64,000 nt of DNA, taken from assembly GCA_016222825.1 (NCBI GenBank), contig JACRQF010000012.1, positions 62,001 to 126,000 of the forward strand, in the 5' to 3' direction. Positions 19,668 to 28,045 of the stretch are shown here, in pieces (within the stretch, counting starts at the first letter, position 1; each line of letters starts with the position of its first letter). Origin of the DNA: Verrucomicrobiota bacterium (GTDB lineage Bacteria; Verrucomicrobiota; Verrucomicrobiia; CAIQCK01). The notes below the pieces were generated by a model. That model saw only the letters and a list, made by a program, of their open reading frames with translations, was not told the DNA's origin and did not search any database. The translations under genes were made by a program, and so were the position numbers.

Positions 19668-20630
19668 ATGCAACCGAAACCGACGACGACCAAGGCGATC
19701 ACGGCGGAGGAGTTCTACACAGCGCACGGCCGGCAACTGGGCCTCAAGCTGGAGGCTGGGCAGGCGGGACTGGGTCGCAAGATCCGTGAAGCCACGGTCA
19801 ACCGGCCCGGCATGGCGTTGATGGGTTTTTTTCGCTACTTCGCTTGGGCGCGCGTGCAGGTGCTTGGAAGCGCTGAGAAAGCCTACCTCGCGTCGCTGTC
19901 ATCCGATGAGCGGCGCCGTCGCATTCGGGATTTCTTCAAGCGGCGGGTGCCGTGCGGCGTGTTTTCGCGGAACATCCTTCCGTCGCGCGAGTTCCTGGAG
20001 GAGGCGGACGCGTTTGGCGTGCCGCTGTTTCGCTCGCCGCTGTTGACCGGCCGGCTGATCAACTCGGTGACGTTGATGCTGGACATGGACTTCGCGCCGA
20101 AGATGACCGAACACGGCACGATGGTTGACATTCTCGGGATCGGCGTGCTAATCAAGGGCGAAAGCGGCGTTGGCAAGAGCGAGTGCGCGTTGGCGCTGCT
20201 GGAGCGCGGTTACAGCTTGGTGAGCGACGACGTCACACGCGTCTATGTGCTGGATGGACGTGAGTTGATGGCGCGAAGCCCGGACGAGACCCGGTATCTC
20301 ATGGAAGTGCGCGGGCTGGGCTTGATAGATGTCAGCCGCGTGTTTGGCGTCGGCGCGATTCGGAGCGAGAAGCGGGTTGACCTTGTCGTGACATTGCAGG
20401 CCGCGGACAAGATGGACGACATCGAACGCGTCGGCATGGAGCAGGAGTTTCAGAACATACTGGGCATCGTTGTTCCCCATGTGCGGATACCGGTCAGTCC
20501 CGGCCGCGACTTGGCGCGATTGGTGGAAGTCGCGGCGCTGGACCAGAAGCTGAAAACCATGGGTCACAACACGGCGAAGGAGTTTAACGACCGATTGATA
20601 GCGAGAATGCGCAGCGAGGCCAAACGATGA
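19668..20630 (+). CDS. hprK: HPr kinase/phosphorylase
   Basis: 320 residues, family length. The P-loop GESGVGKSE is at about residues 163-171 and the HprK signature region EVRGLGLIDVSRVFGVGAIR follows. The N-terminal domain (about 1-130) is present. In the family it phosphorylates HPr on the regulatory serine using ATP and reverses this with phosphate. It overlaps ptsH, its substrate gene, by ATGA. In Gram-negatives HprK usually signals nutritional state without a sugar-transporting PTS, which fits the absence of EII here. Confidence 0.95.
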   Translation: MQPKPTTTKAITAEEFYTAHGRQLGLKLEAGQAGLGRKIREATVNRPGMALMGFFRYFAWARVQVLGSAEKAYLASLSSDERRRRIRDFFKRRVPCGVFSRNILPSREFLEEADAFGVPLFRSPLLTGRLINSVTLMLDMDFAPKMTEHGTMVDILGIGVLIKGESGVGKSECALALLERGYSLVSDDVTRVYVLDGRELMARSPDETRYLMEVRGLGLIDVSRVFGVGAIRSEKRVDLVVTLQAADKMDDIERVGMEQEFQNILGIVVPHVRIPVSPGRDLARLVEVAALDQKLKTMGHNTAKEFNDRLIARMRSEAKR

Positions 20631-20932
20631 AACCGTCGCCGAGCGGCGGTGACGAACATCGCCGCCCATTGACACGAGAAGTCGAGGTCGTCAACAAGCA
20701 GGGCATCCACGCCCGGCCGGCGGCGCTCTTTGTCAAGACGGCGACGAAGTTCGAGTCTGATGTTGGCATCGAGAAGGAAGGCGAGATCGTCAACGGCAAG
20801 TCCATCATCGGCCTGTTGATGCTGGCGGCAGGGCAGGGCACGAAGCTCACCCTGACGGCGCAAGGACGCGACGCCGAAAAGGCGCTGGCGGAACTGGCCA
20901 AGTTGTTCGACGATAAGTTCAACGAAGACTAG
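20627..20932 (+). CDS. ptsH: phosphocarrier protein HPr
   Basis: 101 residues. The active histidine is His28 in KQGIHARPAALFVK and the regulatory serine is Ser59 in NGKSIIGLLMLAA, spaced 31 residues apart exactly as His15 and Ser46 in the classical protein. An N-terminal extension of about 13 residues precedes the domain. Having both sites, it can be phosphorylated by EI (His) and HprK (Ser). It overlaps hprK by ATGA; ptsI follows after 62 bp. Confidence 0.96.
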   Translation: MKPSPSGGDEHRRPLTREVEVVNKQGIHARPAALFVKTATKFESDVGIEKEGEIVNGKSIIGLLMLAAGQGTKLTLTAQGRDAEKALAELAKLFDDKFNED

Positions 20933-20994
20933 AGGCAGGCCCGGAGCGTGGTCTGGGAAAGACTGTGCACGGAGTGATGTAAAGACGGAACATA

Positions 20995-22791
20995 ATGAGC
21001 GATTCCGAGTCGCCCAAAAAAGAAGCAGTCTATCGCGGCATCGCCGTTTCGCCCGGCGTTGTGCGAGGGCAGATCTACGTCTATCGGCCGCAGGAGGAGG
21101 CGATTGAGAAACGGTCGGTCAGGGATGAGGATCTCGCGGGTGAGTTCGCGCGGCTGGAACAAGCCGTCATCAAGACTCGCCAGCAGCTCATTGAGATACC
21201 CCAGTCCATCGGCAAGGAAATGGGCGACGACAAGCCCGGCATCTTCGACGCGCACCTGCTGGTCCTTGATGACCCGATGCTGATGGAGCAGGTGTTCAAG
21301 CGCCTGAAGACGGAGAAGCTGAACGTCGAGTTCATCCTGCACGAAGTGGCCGACCAATACACCCAGGCGCTCGCCAAGCTTCAGGACACCTACTTGCGCG
21401 AGCGGGCCGCCGACGTGCGCGACGTTTCCCGCCGCATCCTCCGCAACCTCGCGGGCGCAGAGTATGACGAGCTTCAGCGGCTGCCGGGTCCGCGGATTGT
21501 GCTCGCGCAGGATTTGTCGCCGTCGGACACAGCGTTGATGGACCGCGGCAAAGTGCTGGGTTTTGCAACCGAGATGGGCAGCCGCACGTCGCACACGGCC
21601 ATTCTGGCGCGCTCGCAAGGCATTCCCGCGGTTGTGGGCCTTCACGAGGTCGGCCGGGAGATCGCCAGCGGCCAGGAGGCGCTGCTGGACGGTTACACGG
21701 GCCTGCTCATCGTCAATCCGAGCGTGGAGACGCTCTACGAATACGGCCAGATCGAGATTCGCTGGCACAGCATTGAGGACCGGTTGCGCCGGCTTCGCAG
21801 CGAGCCGGCCAGCACCCGCGACGGCTGCGCCATCCGGCTTGGCGCGAACATCGAACTGGAAGAGGAGATGAAGACCGCGCTGGAGCACGGGGCGCAGGGT
21901 GTGGGACTTTACCGCACCGAGTATTTCTTCATCAACCGCCGGCAGTTTCCCAGCGAGGACGAGCAGTTCGCCGCGTATTCCAACGTCGCCCGCTCCATGA
22001 AGCCGCACGAGGTGATCATCCGCACGCTCGATGTCGGCGGCGACAAGGTTCTTGGGGCCGGCGAGCACTCGCGAGAGGCCAACCCGTTTCTCGGCTGGCG
22101 CGGCGTGCGGTTCTGCCTGGACCAGCCGGAGATGTTCAAGACGCAGCTTCGCGCCATTCTTCGCGCCAGCGCCGAAGGCAACGTCAAGATGATGTATCCG
22201 ATGATCAGCGACCTCCAGGAGGTCAAGCGCGCGAACGAACTGCTGAACGTCTGCCGCGACGAACTGCGCCGCGAGGGGAAGCCCTTCAACGAGCAGATGG
22301 AAGTCGGGTTGATGATCGAGGTGCCCGGCGCGGCAATGATCGCCGACGTGTTGGCCGAGCACGCGGCTTTCTTCTCCATTGGCACGAACGACCTCATCCA
22401 ATACAGCATCGCCGTGGACCGCGGCAACGAGCGCGTCGCTCACCTTTACGCGCCGACGCACCCGGCCATCCTGCGCCTCATCCGCAACGTCGTCGCCGCG
22501 GCCCGCGCGCGGAACATCTGGGTGGGCGTTTGCGGCGAGATGGCGGGTGATCCCGTGATGGTGCCGTTGCTGCTTGGCTTGGGCGTGAACGAGTTGAGCG
22601 CAAGTGCCGTGGCGCTGCCGGCGGTGAAATACATCATCCGCAGCATGAACATGTCTGACGCCCGGACGCTGGCCGAAGATGCCCTGCGCTGCACCACGGG
22701 GGGCGAGGCGGCGGCCCTGTTGGAAAACTTCGCCCGGTCCGTCGCGCCGGACCTGATGGAACTGGTCAGGCCGAACAAATCCAAATCATGA
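20995..22791 (+). CDS. ptsI: phosphoenolpyruvate-protein phosphotransferase (enzyme I)
   Basis: 598 residues. The phospho-acceptor His200 lies in [21 protein letters not shown]; the PEP-binding barrel has [49 protein letters not shown] and the C-terminal cysteine motif [10 protein letters not shown]. It transfers phosphate from PEP to HPr. No EIIA, EIIB or EIIC gene is visible in the window, so within what is seen this is a regulatory chain EI-HPr-HprK. ATGA overlap with the downstream nucleotidyltransferase. Confidence 0.96.
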   Translation: MSDSESPKKEAVYRGIAVSPGVVRGQIYVYRPQEEAIEKRSVRDEDLAGEFARLEQAVIKTRQQLIEIPQSIGKEMGDDKPGIFDAHLLVLDDPMLMEQVFKRLKTEKLNVEFILHEVADQYTQALAKLQDTYLRERAADVRDVSRRILRNLAGAEYDELQRLPGPRIVLAQDLSPSDTALMDRGKVLGFATEMGSRTSHTAILARSQGIPAVVGLHEVGREIASGQEALLDGYTGLLIVNPSVETLYEYGQIEIRWHSIEDRLRRLRSEPASTRDGCAIRLGANIELEEEMKTALEHGAQGVGLYRTEYFFINRRQFPSEDEQFAAYSNVARSMKPHEVIIRTLDVGGDKVLGAGEHSREANPFLGWRGVRFCLDQPEMFKTQLRAILRASAEGNVKMMYPMISDLQEVKRANELLNVCRDELRREGKPFNEQMEVGLMIEVPGAAMIADVLAEHAAFFSIGTNDLIQYSIAVDRGNERVAHLYAPTHPAILRLIRNVVAAARARNIWVGVCGEMAGDPVMVPLLLGLGVNELSASAVALPAVKYIIRSMNMSDARTLAEDALRCTTGGEAAALLENFARSVAPDLMELVRPNKSKS

Positions 22792-23546
22792 AACTGCTCA
22801 TCCTCGCCGCGGGTTACGCCACGCGGCTCTATCCGTTGACGTTGAACAAAGCCAAGCCGCTGCTCGAAGTCGCCGGCAAGCCGATGATCGAGCACCTGCT
22901 CGACAAGTTCGTCGGCAAGCCGGGCCTCGACCAAATCTACGTTGTCACGAACAACAAGTTCGCCGCCGACTTTGCCGCGTGGGGCCGCGACTACGCCAGC
23001 CGCCACCCCGGCGCGCGCGTCACGGCTATCAACGACCGCACCATGTCCGACGCCGACAAACTTGGCGCCATCGGCGACATCAACCTTGTCATTAACGAAA
23101 CCCGGCTCGACGACGACCTGATCGTCGTGGCGGGTGACAACCTCTTCGACGAGAGCGCCGACGGTTTCCTGGCGGCGGCCCAGCGCAACGCCGCCCAGGA
23201 CCGCCCCACGGTCGTCACCTACGACGTCGGCAACCTGGAGGAAGTCCGCAAAAAGTATTGCAACATCCAGCTCGCGCCGGACGGTCGCGTCACCTTGTTC
23301 GTCGAAAAGGACCCGAACGCCGACCGCACCGTCGCCGCAATTTGTCTTTACTATTTTCCGCGGAATACGATTAAACTTGTCGCTCGTTACCTGGCGGAAG
23401 GGAACAACCCGGATCAGCCGGGGCGATACATTAGCTGGCTCTACAAACAGGCGCCGGTCTATACGTATCAGATACACGGGCGCTGGCTCGACATCGGCTC
23501 GAAGGAGACGCTGGAGCAGGCCGACCGTGAGTTCGCGCGGCAGTAG
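22788..23546 (+). CDS. NDP-sugar nucleotidyltransferase (RmlA/GalU/ManC-like)
   Basis: 252 residues. The pyrophosphorylase signature [35 protein letters not shown] opens the protein, followed by VVTNNKF, the metal-binding VVAGDNLF and late [23 protein letters not shown] and [18 protein letters not shown]. It transfers a nucleoside monophosphate to a sugar 1-phosphate. It is shorter than RmlA or GalU and lacks added acyltransferase repeats, so nucleotide and sugar specificity are open. Co-translated with ptsI by ATGA overlap. Confidence 0.88.
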   Translation: MKLLILAAGYATRLYPLTLNKAKPLLEVAGKPMIEHLLDKFVGKPGLDQIYVVTNNKFAADFAAWGRDYASRHPGARVTAINDRTMSDADKLGAIGDINLVINETRLDDDLIVVAGDNLFDESADGFLAAAQRNAAQDRPTVVTYDVGNLEEVRKKYCNIQLAPDGRVTLFVEKDPNADRTVAAICLYYFPRNTIKLVARYLAEGNNPDQPGRYISWLYKQAPVYTYQIHGRWLDIGSKETLEQADREFARQ

Positions 23547-23571
23547 CACCGAGTAAAGGAAGAACAGAAAC

Positions 23572-24759
23572 ATGCATTTGAATCGTCGTTACATCTTTAG
23601 TTCCGAGTCGGTCACCGAAGGTCATCCCGACAAGGTTTGCGATACGATCAGCGATTACGTCCTCGACGCCTGCCTCGCGCAGGACCCGAAGAGCCGCGTC
23701 GCCTGCGAGACCCTGGCCAAGTCCAACCTCGTCGTCGTCGCCGGTGAAATCACCACCAAGGCGAACCTCGACTACGTCAAGATCGTCCGCGAGGCCGTCC
23801 GCGAGATCGGCTACACCAAGGACGTCAGCACCGTTTTCAACGACGAGGATTGCTTCGTCACCTGCGCCCTCATCAAGCAAAGCCCCGACATCGCGCAGGG
23901 CGTTGACGAGCGCGCCGCCGAAGGCAAGAAGACCGCCGAGCAAGGCGCGGGCGACCAGGGCCTCATGTTCGGCTACGCCTGCAACGAGACGCCGGAGCTG
24001 ATGCCCGCCCCGATCATGTATGCCCACAACCTGGGCAAGGCCCTCCGCGAGGCGCGCCGCAGCGGCGCCATCTCCTGGCTCCGCCCCGACGGCAAGACCC
24101 AGGTCAGCGTCGAATACGTCGGCCTCAAGCCCGTCCGCATTGACACCGTCGTCATCTCCAACCAGCACTGCGACTGCGTCAAGCACGCCGACATCGAGAA
24201 GACCATCATCGAGCAAATCATCAAGAAGACCCTCCCCGCCGAGCTGCTCGACAAGAAGACCCGCTACCTCGTCAACCCCACCGGCCGGTTCGTCGTTGGC
24301 GGGCCGGAGGGCGACAGCGGCCTCACGGGGCGCAAGATCATCGTGGACACCTACGGCGGCATGGGCCGGCACGGCGGCGGCGCCTTCTCCGGCAAGGACC
24401 CCAGCAAAGTGGACCGCAGCGCCGCCTACATGGGCCGCTACGTCGCCAAGAACATCGTCGCCGCGGGCCTCGCGGACCATTGCGAAATCCAGTTCGCCTA
24501 CGCCATCGGCCACCCGGAGCCGGTCAGCGTCATGGTCCACACCTTCGGCACCGGTAAGGTCAGCGACGAGAAGATTGAGAAGGCCGTGCAGGAAGTCTTC
24601 AGCTTCAAGCCCGCCAACATCATCAAGCAGCTCAACCTGCTGCGCCCGATCTACCGCAAGACGACCAACTACGGCCACTTCGGCAAGATTGACGACCTCA
24701 GCGCGCTCACCTGGGAGCGCACCGACAAGGCCGCGGCCCTCAAGAAAGCCGCCAAGTAG
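23572..24759 (+). CDS. metK: S-adenosylmethionine synthase
   Basis: 395 residues, complete. Motifs: [39 protein letters not shown] (the family hexapeptide region), [21 protein letters not shown] and [27 protein letters not shown]. It makes SAM from methionine and ATP. It is the last gene of the long operon, 25 bp after the nucleotidyltransferase; that gap is too short for a SAM riboswitch. A hairpin terminator follows at 24909-24946. Confidence 0.98.
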   Translation: MHLNRRYIFSSESVTEGHPDKVCDTISDYVLDACLAQDPKSRVACETLAKSNLVVVAGEITTKANLDYVKIVREAVREIGYTKDVSTVFNDEDCFVTCALIKQSPDIAQGVDERAAEGKKTAEQGAGDQGLMFGYACNETPELMPAPIMYAHNLGKALREARRSGAISWLRPDGKTQVSVEYVGLKPVRIDTVVISNQHCDCVKHADIEKTIIEQIIKKTLPAELLDKKTRYLVNPTGRFVVGGPEGDSGLTGRKIIVDTYGGMGRHGGGAFSGKDPSKVDRSAAYMGRYVAKNIVAAGLADHCEIQFAYAIGHPEPVSVMVHTFGTGKVSDEKIEKAVQEVFSFKPANIIKQLNLLRPIYRKTTNYGHFGKIDDLSALTWERTDKAAALKKAAK

Positions 24760-24776
24760 GAACAGTTAAGAGTGAG

Positions 24777-24862
24777 GAGTGAAGAGTGAAGAGTTGGGAA
24801 TGCAGGGCGCGGAGTCTGCCGAGACTCCTAACTCTTCATTCTGAACTTTGAACTCTTCACTC
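24777..24862. repeat. nested inverted repeat downstream of metK
   Basis: Direct and inverted copies of GAGTGAAGAGT occur here: copies on the plus strand at about 24777-24795 and the complementary AACTCTTCACTC at 24851-24862, with a partial copy at 24830-24840. Between them GGAGTCT and AGACTCC form a small hairpin (24811-24828). It can fold into a long cruciform in the metK 3' untranslated region. No coding sequence is seen in 24760-25059 apart from this and the terminator. Confidence 0.6.
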
Positions 24863-24908
24863 GCCGCGCGACGAAGCGCGGCCTGCCCCGGCGTCAGCGT
24901 TGTTTCTG

Positions 24909-24946
24909 AAACGGCCGCGTCCGCAAGGGCGCGGCCGTTTTGTTTT
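24909..24946 (+). terminator. Rho-independent terminator of the LPS/PTS/metK operon
   Basis: A 10-bp GC-rich stem (AACGGCCGCG at 24910-24919 with CGCGGCCGTT at 24930-24939) extends through a T-G wobble and two C-G pairs to a GCAA tetraloop, then runs into TTTTGTTTT. It lies 150 nt after the metK stop codon. Confidence 0.8.
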
Positions 24947-25059
24947 CCGGCGGGCGGCGGGCCTGCGGTGTCCGGGTTTCGCGCTTGCGGGGCGGCGGAG
25001 GCTTCGGCTATACCGGCGGCATCATGAGCGACATCTGTGGGAACAGCGGCTCGCACTCG

Positions 25060-26016
25060 ATGAGGTTTGTCCTCCTCCGCGCGGCGATTCTCTTTGGCTT
25101 TTTCTTCGCACTCGCCAGCGGTTTGTGGAGCGGTTGTCGCGTAGCGGAAAAACCGCGCACCCAAGAGCGCAAACCAAGCGCCGCTCATGAGGAGGGTCTG
25201 GCCGCCCTCAAGACTCGGAGCGACGGGGCGAACAAGTTACTTGTCCAAGGCAAGTATGCGCAGGCCGAGATGGAGTGGCGCGCCATCATATCTGCCTACC
25301 AACGCATCTTAGGCCCGGAGCATCCCGACACGCTAATGAGCCGCTACAATCTGGCCAGTGCGCTTCGCGCCCAGCGCAAGCACGACGAGACCGTGCGTGA
25401 GCTTCGCGCCGTCCTGGCCATTCAGGAGCGCGTCCTGAGGCCGGAGCATCCTGCCAAGATGGGCATCCACAACAGCCTGGCCTCTACGCTTCAGGCCCAA
25501 GGCAAGCACGCCGAGGCCGAGCGTGAGTATCGCGCCGCCCTAGCCATCCGCGCGCGCGTCTTTGGACCGGAGGATCCCGGCACGATGGGCATCCGCAGCA
25601 GCCTGGCCTATGCGCTTCAGGCCCAAGGCAAATACGGTGAGGCCGAGCGCGAGTTTCGCGCCGTCCTAGCCATCCGCGCGCGCGTCTTTGGACCGGAGCA
25701 TCCCGGCACGCTGGCCATCCGCGGCAACTTGGCCTCTACGCTTCAGGCCCAAGGCAAGCACGCCGAGGCCGAGCGTGAGCTTCGCGCCGTCCTGGCCAGC
25801 CGCGAGCGCGTCTTGGCGCCGGAGCATCCCCTCGTTTTAACCTCCTGTTATAATCTGGCGCAGTGTTTGAAGGCCCAGAATAAGAAAGCGGAGGCGCTGA
25901 TCTTTGCGCGGCGGGAACTGGAGGGCAGGCGCAAGGTGCTGGGCGAGGAACATCCTTATACGAAGCTGGCCCGGATGCAGCATGATGAGTTGGAGAAATC
26001 GCTGAAGGCGAAATGA
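25060..26016 (+). CDS. TPR-repeat lipoprotein (TPR_12, kinesin light chain-like)
   Basis: 318 residues from ATG 25060, chosen because it gives a lipoprotein-like signal MRFVLLRAAILFGFFFALASGLWSGC with the acceptor cysteine; ATG 25024 is an alternative. The rest is six TPR units of exactly 42 residues with the kinesin-light-chain type consensus (GPEHPxTLxxRxNLAxxLxAQGKxAEAEREfRAVLAIRERV). It would sit in a membrane facing the periplasm and bind a partner protein. It stands alone after the metK terminator. Near-identical DNA units suggest recent internal duplication. Confidence 0.8.
   Translation: MRFVLLRAAILFGFFFALASGLWSGCRVAEKPRTQERKPSAAHEEGLAALKTRSDGANKLLVQGKYAQAEMEWRAIISAYQRILGPEHPDTLMSRYNLASALRAQRKHDETVRELRAVLAIQERVLRPEHPAKMGIHNSLASTLQAQGKHAEAEREYRAALAIRARVFGPEDPGTMGIRSSLAYALQAQGKYGEAEREFRAVLAIRARVFGPEHPGTLAIRGNLASTLQAQGKHAEAERELRAVLASRERVLAPEHPLVLTSCYNLAQCLKAQNKKAEALIFARRELEGRRKVLGEEHPYTKLARMQHDELEKSLKAK
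25240..25995 (+). repeat. 126-bp coding tandem repeat (six TPR units)
   Basis: Units start at 25240, 25366, 25492, 25618, 25744 and 25870, each exactly 126 bp. The central units are almost identical at DNA level: the stretch beginning CAGGCCCAAGGCAAGCACGC recurs at 25492 and 25744, and the stretch CCGCGCGCGCGTCTTTGG recurs in units 3 and 4. The outer units are more diverged, as expected of expansion from the middle. Confidence 0.9.
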
Positions 26017-26376
26017 AAACGGCTGGATATGGGGTGGTTTTGGCTTTGAGAGGCGCTGGCATGTCCGCGAGCTAAACTGTTTGGCCGGCGTGTGGTCATG
26101 TTTCGCCAGTTCGTTATGATGCAGGGGCAGGGCGTATAGCTGTTTCATCCGCGCATTGCACTGTAATCCCGGCGTGATGCACTGTTTCACCGGTTTGAGC
26201 CTCTGTAACGTCCGGTTGCTATGCTGTAGCATCAGTTTGCATGGCTGTAACCATTGCAGCATGGCAAACTGGTGTTACAGGATGACGATTGGAGAAAGCA
26301 GCGATGGAGTCTGGTGAAGTGCAAGAGCAATAAGCCTTCAAATGACTAAAAATAGACATTTCATAAACTGGATAAG
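26017..26376. repeat. array 2: nine to ten 21-bp units (26056-26265), intergenic
   Basis: After the TPR gene, units of exactly 21 bp run from about 26056 to 26265 (a degenerate further unit to 26286). Unit starts: 26056, 26077, 26098, 26119, 26140, 26161, 26182, 26203, 26224 and 26245. Most begin CTGT or ATGT and have a small dyad centred on CTGT, for example ATGG-CTGTAA-CCAT and ATGCT-GT-AGCAT. An outer inverted repeat CAGTTTGC/GCAAACTG spans the last units. The sequence is unrelated to array 1 apart from period and dyads. No gene is supported; the open minus frame spells heptads and has no ribosome site. Nothing else is seen up to 26376. Confidence 0.75.
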
Positions 26377-26412
26377 ATTCTACAGTATCGGGCGTAGATG
26401 CAGTAGAAATCA

Positions 26413-26481
26413 CTGTAGCGGCTGTCTCTGACAGCCGAGTGATTGCAGCGACAGACGGCGGTCGGAGACCGCCGCATACAG
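26413..26481. repeat. REPIN-like inverted repeat, family 1, copy A
   Basis: Left arm 26413-26437 (CTGTAGCGGCTGTCTCTGAC...) and right arm 26456-26481 are inverted copies separated by 18 nt, with each arm itself palindromic around TCTCTGA. The arms differ from the family consensus by a few bases, so this copy is partly decayed. Confidence 0.75.
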
Positions 26482-26558
26482 ACCAAGCAGAGGTGCCAGC
26501 AGATGTTTCGACGCCGCGCACGATCACGCTCCAGCCGCCGATCGTGTGACGGCGCGGC

Positions 26559-26591
26559 GATTTTGGATTTTAGATTTTGGATTTTGGATTT
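26559..26591. repeat. ATTTTGG direct-repeat tract
   Basis: Four near-perfect copies of the 11-mer-like unit GATTTTGGATT occur head to tail. It is AT-rich in a GC-rich background, noncoding and typical of slippage tracts. It sits between two REPIN-like elements. Confidence 0.6.
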
Positions 26592-26618
26592 CTGCGGGCC
26601 GGCGGTGATGATGATGGC

Positions 26619-26687
26619 CTGTAGCGGCGGTCTCTGACCGCCGTCGGTTATCGCCAATGATTCGGCGGTCAGAGACCGCCGCTACAG
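26619..26687. repeat. REPIN-like inverted repeat, family 1, copy B (perfect)
   Basis: Two perfect 25-bp arms, 26619-26643 and 26663-26687, are inverted around a 19-nt spacer. Each arm starts (or ends, inverted) with CTGTAGCGGCGGTCTCTGAC and contains its own GGCGGTC/GACCGCC hairpin. It lies 23 bp before the next gene and could also act as a transcript-end hairpin. Confidence 0.9.
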
Positions 26688-26709
26688 AGCCGTGCATTAG
26701 GATCCAAAC

Positions 26710-27003
26710 ATGAGTCAGCTATCGCTCTTCACCGCGCGCGTCATCATTGGTTGGAGAATTGGCCTCCTCGTAGCGGCGTTAGTGGCCAGCGCGTTCAAGG
26801 CGAACTTTCAGAATCCGGTTTGGGTCGGTTCATTTGTCACAGCGTCCGCCCTGGCGGTGACAGGCATCATCGTGCTGCGCGGCGAACGATATTCCGAAAG
26901 GGAAAACGTCTTCCGCCGCTGGTGCGGCGAGGTCGTATTATGGCTCGGCCTGATCGGACTTGGGGCGCTGCTCTTCTTTCCCAATTGGTTCAGCAGCGTG
27001 TAG
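26710..27003 (+). CDS. small hypothetical membrane protein (three helices)
   Basis: 97 residues with three hydrophobic segments (about 12-28, 40-55, 74-92) and a basic loop (RGERYSERENVFRRW) between helices 2 and 3. I do not recognise the family. Codon use fits the genome. It stands alone between REPIN-like elements. The start ATG 26710 follows a weak AGGATC ribosome site. Confidence 0.65.
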   Translation: MSQLSLFTARVIIGWRIGLLVAALVASAFKANFQNPVWVGSFVTASALAVTGIIVLRGERYSERENVFRRWCGEVVLWLGLIGLGALLFFPNWFSSV

Positions 27004-27261
27004 AGCTTTTGAAGAGATGAATCGAGGCCCTGTAGCGGCGGTCTCCGACCGCCGAAGAGGGGCCTCAAGGAAAACGGCGGTCATAGACTGCGGCCACAGG
27101 CGCGGACGCCGCCGCGCAGCCCGTCACTCCGTGGCGGGAATCATCATCATCTCCCGCGACGGAATCGCGGGCTGCGGAGGCATCCACGCCGCGCGTGAAA
27201 TCCGTCGTTGAATGTGCCAGAGGCATGCGCCGCTCGGCGACCGCCGGCGGCGGCGCGGCGG
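27004..27261. repeat. two decayed REPIN-like elements (27030-27099 and 27116-27175)
   Basis: At 27030-27054 a family 1 arm (CTGTAGCGGCGGTCTCCGAC...) is matched by an inverted, diverged arm at 27075-27099, spacer 20 nt. At 27116-27138 and 27153-27175 there are imperfect inverted arms (GCAGCCCGTCACTCCGTGG and its partner) that resemble the second family seen intact at 62219-62287. No gene is seen in this gap. Confidence 0.7.
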
Positions 27262-27450
27262 TTAGTGTCCACCCCAGGACGGCGGCGCGCCAAAAATGTA
27301 GAACGCGGCCAGGACGATGACCGCAATCACCACACCGGCTTTGATGAACGCCAGCTCCAAATTCCTTGCATCCGGTGGCGCCGCTGGCTTGGGTTGTTCC
27401 CGATCGGGGAGGTCGTCCGCGAACGGCTTCCAGCCTCGTCTTTTGTTCAT
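27262..27450 (-). CDS. single-pass membrane micropeptide with FGAPPSWGGH tail
   Basis: 62 residues. A basic N-terminus (MNKRRGWKPFADD), an acidic/proline linker, one transmembrane helix (about 34-52) and the short tail FGAPPSWGGH. The minus-strand gene just upstream at 27514-27708 encodes a paralogue ending FGTPPSWNGQ, and the DNA of the two tails is very similar, which argues that both are real. The tail would face the periplasm by the positive-inside rule. Family and function unknown. Confidence 0.7.
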   Translation of the reverse strand: MNKRRGWKPFADDLPDREQPKPAAPPDARNLELAFIKAGVVIAVIVLAAFYIFGAPPSWGGH

Positions 27451-27513
27451 GGCGATGAATGTGTCTGCGATGACGCCCGTGGCGGGAGGCGCGCGCGGGG
27501 AGCGGGGCGGTGG

Positions 27514-27708
27514 TTACTGCCCGTTCCAGGACGGCGGCGTGCCAAAAGCGAGGACCGCCGTCAGGAAGACGAGCGACATCGCCATCACGCCTGCCAGAAG
27601 CAACTGCTCGAAAGTGATTCCAGCCAGCAGCCGCGCTGCCGCGCGCCCCCGCCGATCCAGGGGAATGGTTGCGACCGGCATCCAGCTTCGTGATCGAGTG
27701 ATGTTCAT
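27514..27708 (-). CDS. single-pass membrane micropeptide with FGTPPSWNGQ tail
   Basis: 64 residues. An arginine-rich N-terminus (MNITRSRSWMPVATIPLDRRGRAA), a hydrophobic helix (about 34-55) and the tail FGTPPSWNGQ shared with the downstream neighbour. The gap between the two is 63 bp, suggesting tandem duplication and perhaps one transcript. The N-terminal halves are unrelated; only helix end and tail are conserved, so the PPSW tail is likely the functional part. Not recognised. Confidence 0.7.
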   Translation of the reverse strand: MNITRSRSWMPVATIPLDRRGRAAARLLAGITFEQLLLAGVMAMSLVFLTAVLAFGTPPSWNGQ

Positions 27709-27872
27709 GACGACGTTATATGTTCGCGGATACTACGCGGGGGGAACGAACCGCGCCATTCGGGAACTTCGGCGACATTCTGTAGGGGAAATCCCCAGCC
27801 CGGCGCATGGAAGGCGGGCCGGGGGAGTTCAGCGCCGCGCACGGTGTTCGCAGCCGTCGCGGAAGGGAAGGC

Positions 27873-27946
27873 TGGCTGCCCGGCATGGATTCGAACCATG
27901 AAAAACGGCTCCAAAGGCCGCTGTGTTACCATTACACCACCGGGCA
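27873..27946 (-). tRNA. tRNA-Gln(UUG)
   Basis: On the minus strand a full cloverleaf can be drawn: acceptor TGCCCGG pairs with CCGGGCA, the D arm contains GGTGTAATGGTAACAC, the anticodon stem GCGGC/GCCGT encloses the loop CTTTGGA with anticodon TTG, and the T arm is ATGG-TTCGAATC-CCAT. Discriminator G and an encoded CCA (27873-27875) complete the 3' end. It reads CAA codons for glutamine. It is the only RNA gene seen in the window. Confidence 0.95.
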
Positions 27947-27961
27947 ACGAGAATCTCGTTG

Positions 27962-28042
27962 GTCGTGATTCGTAATTGGTGATTCGTGATTCGGATTACG
28001 AACAACGAGTTGCGAATCACCAATCACCAATCACGAGTCACT
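27962..28042. repeat. imperfect inverted repeat of GTGATTCG units
   Basis: Copies of GTGATTCG and TTGGTGATTC on the left (about 27966-27993) are matched by CGAATCACC, AATCACC and AATCACGA on the right (28014-28037). It lies between the tRNA-Gln gene and the 3' end of ispE, where it can fold into a long hairpin; it has no T tract and no coding potential. Confidence 0.55.
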
Positions 28043-28045
28043 TTC

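Noticed and set aside
23547-23571. SAM riboswitch before metK
   Set aside because: Only 25 nt separate metK from the preceding gene, with no room for an aptamer.
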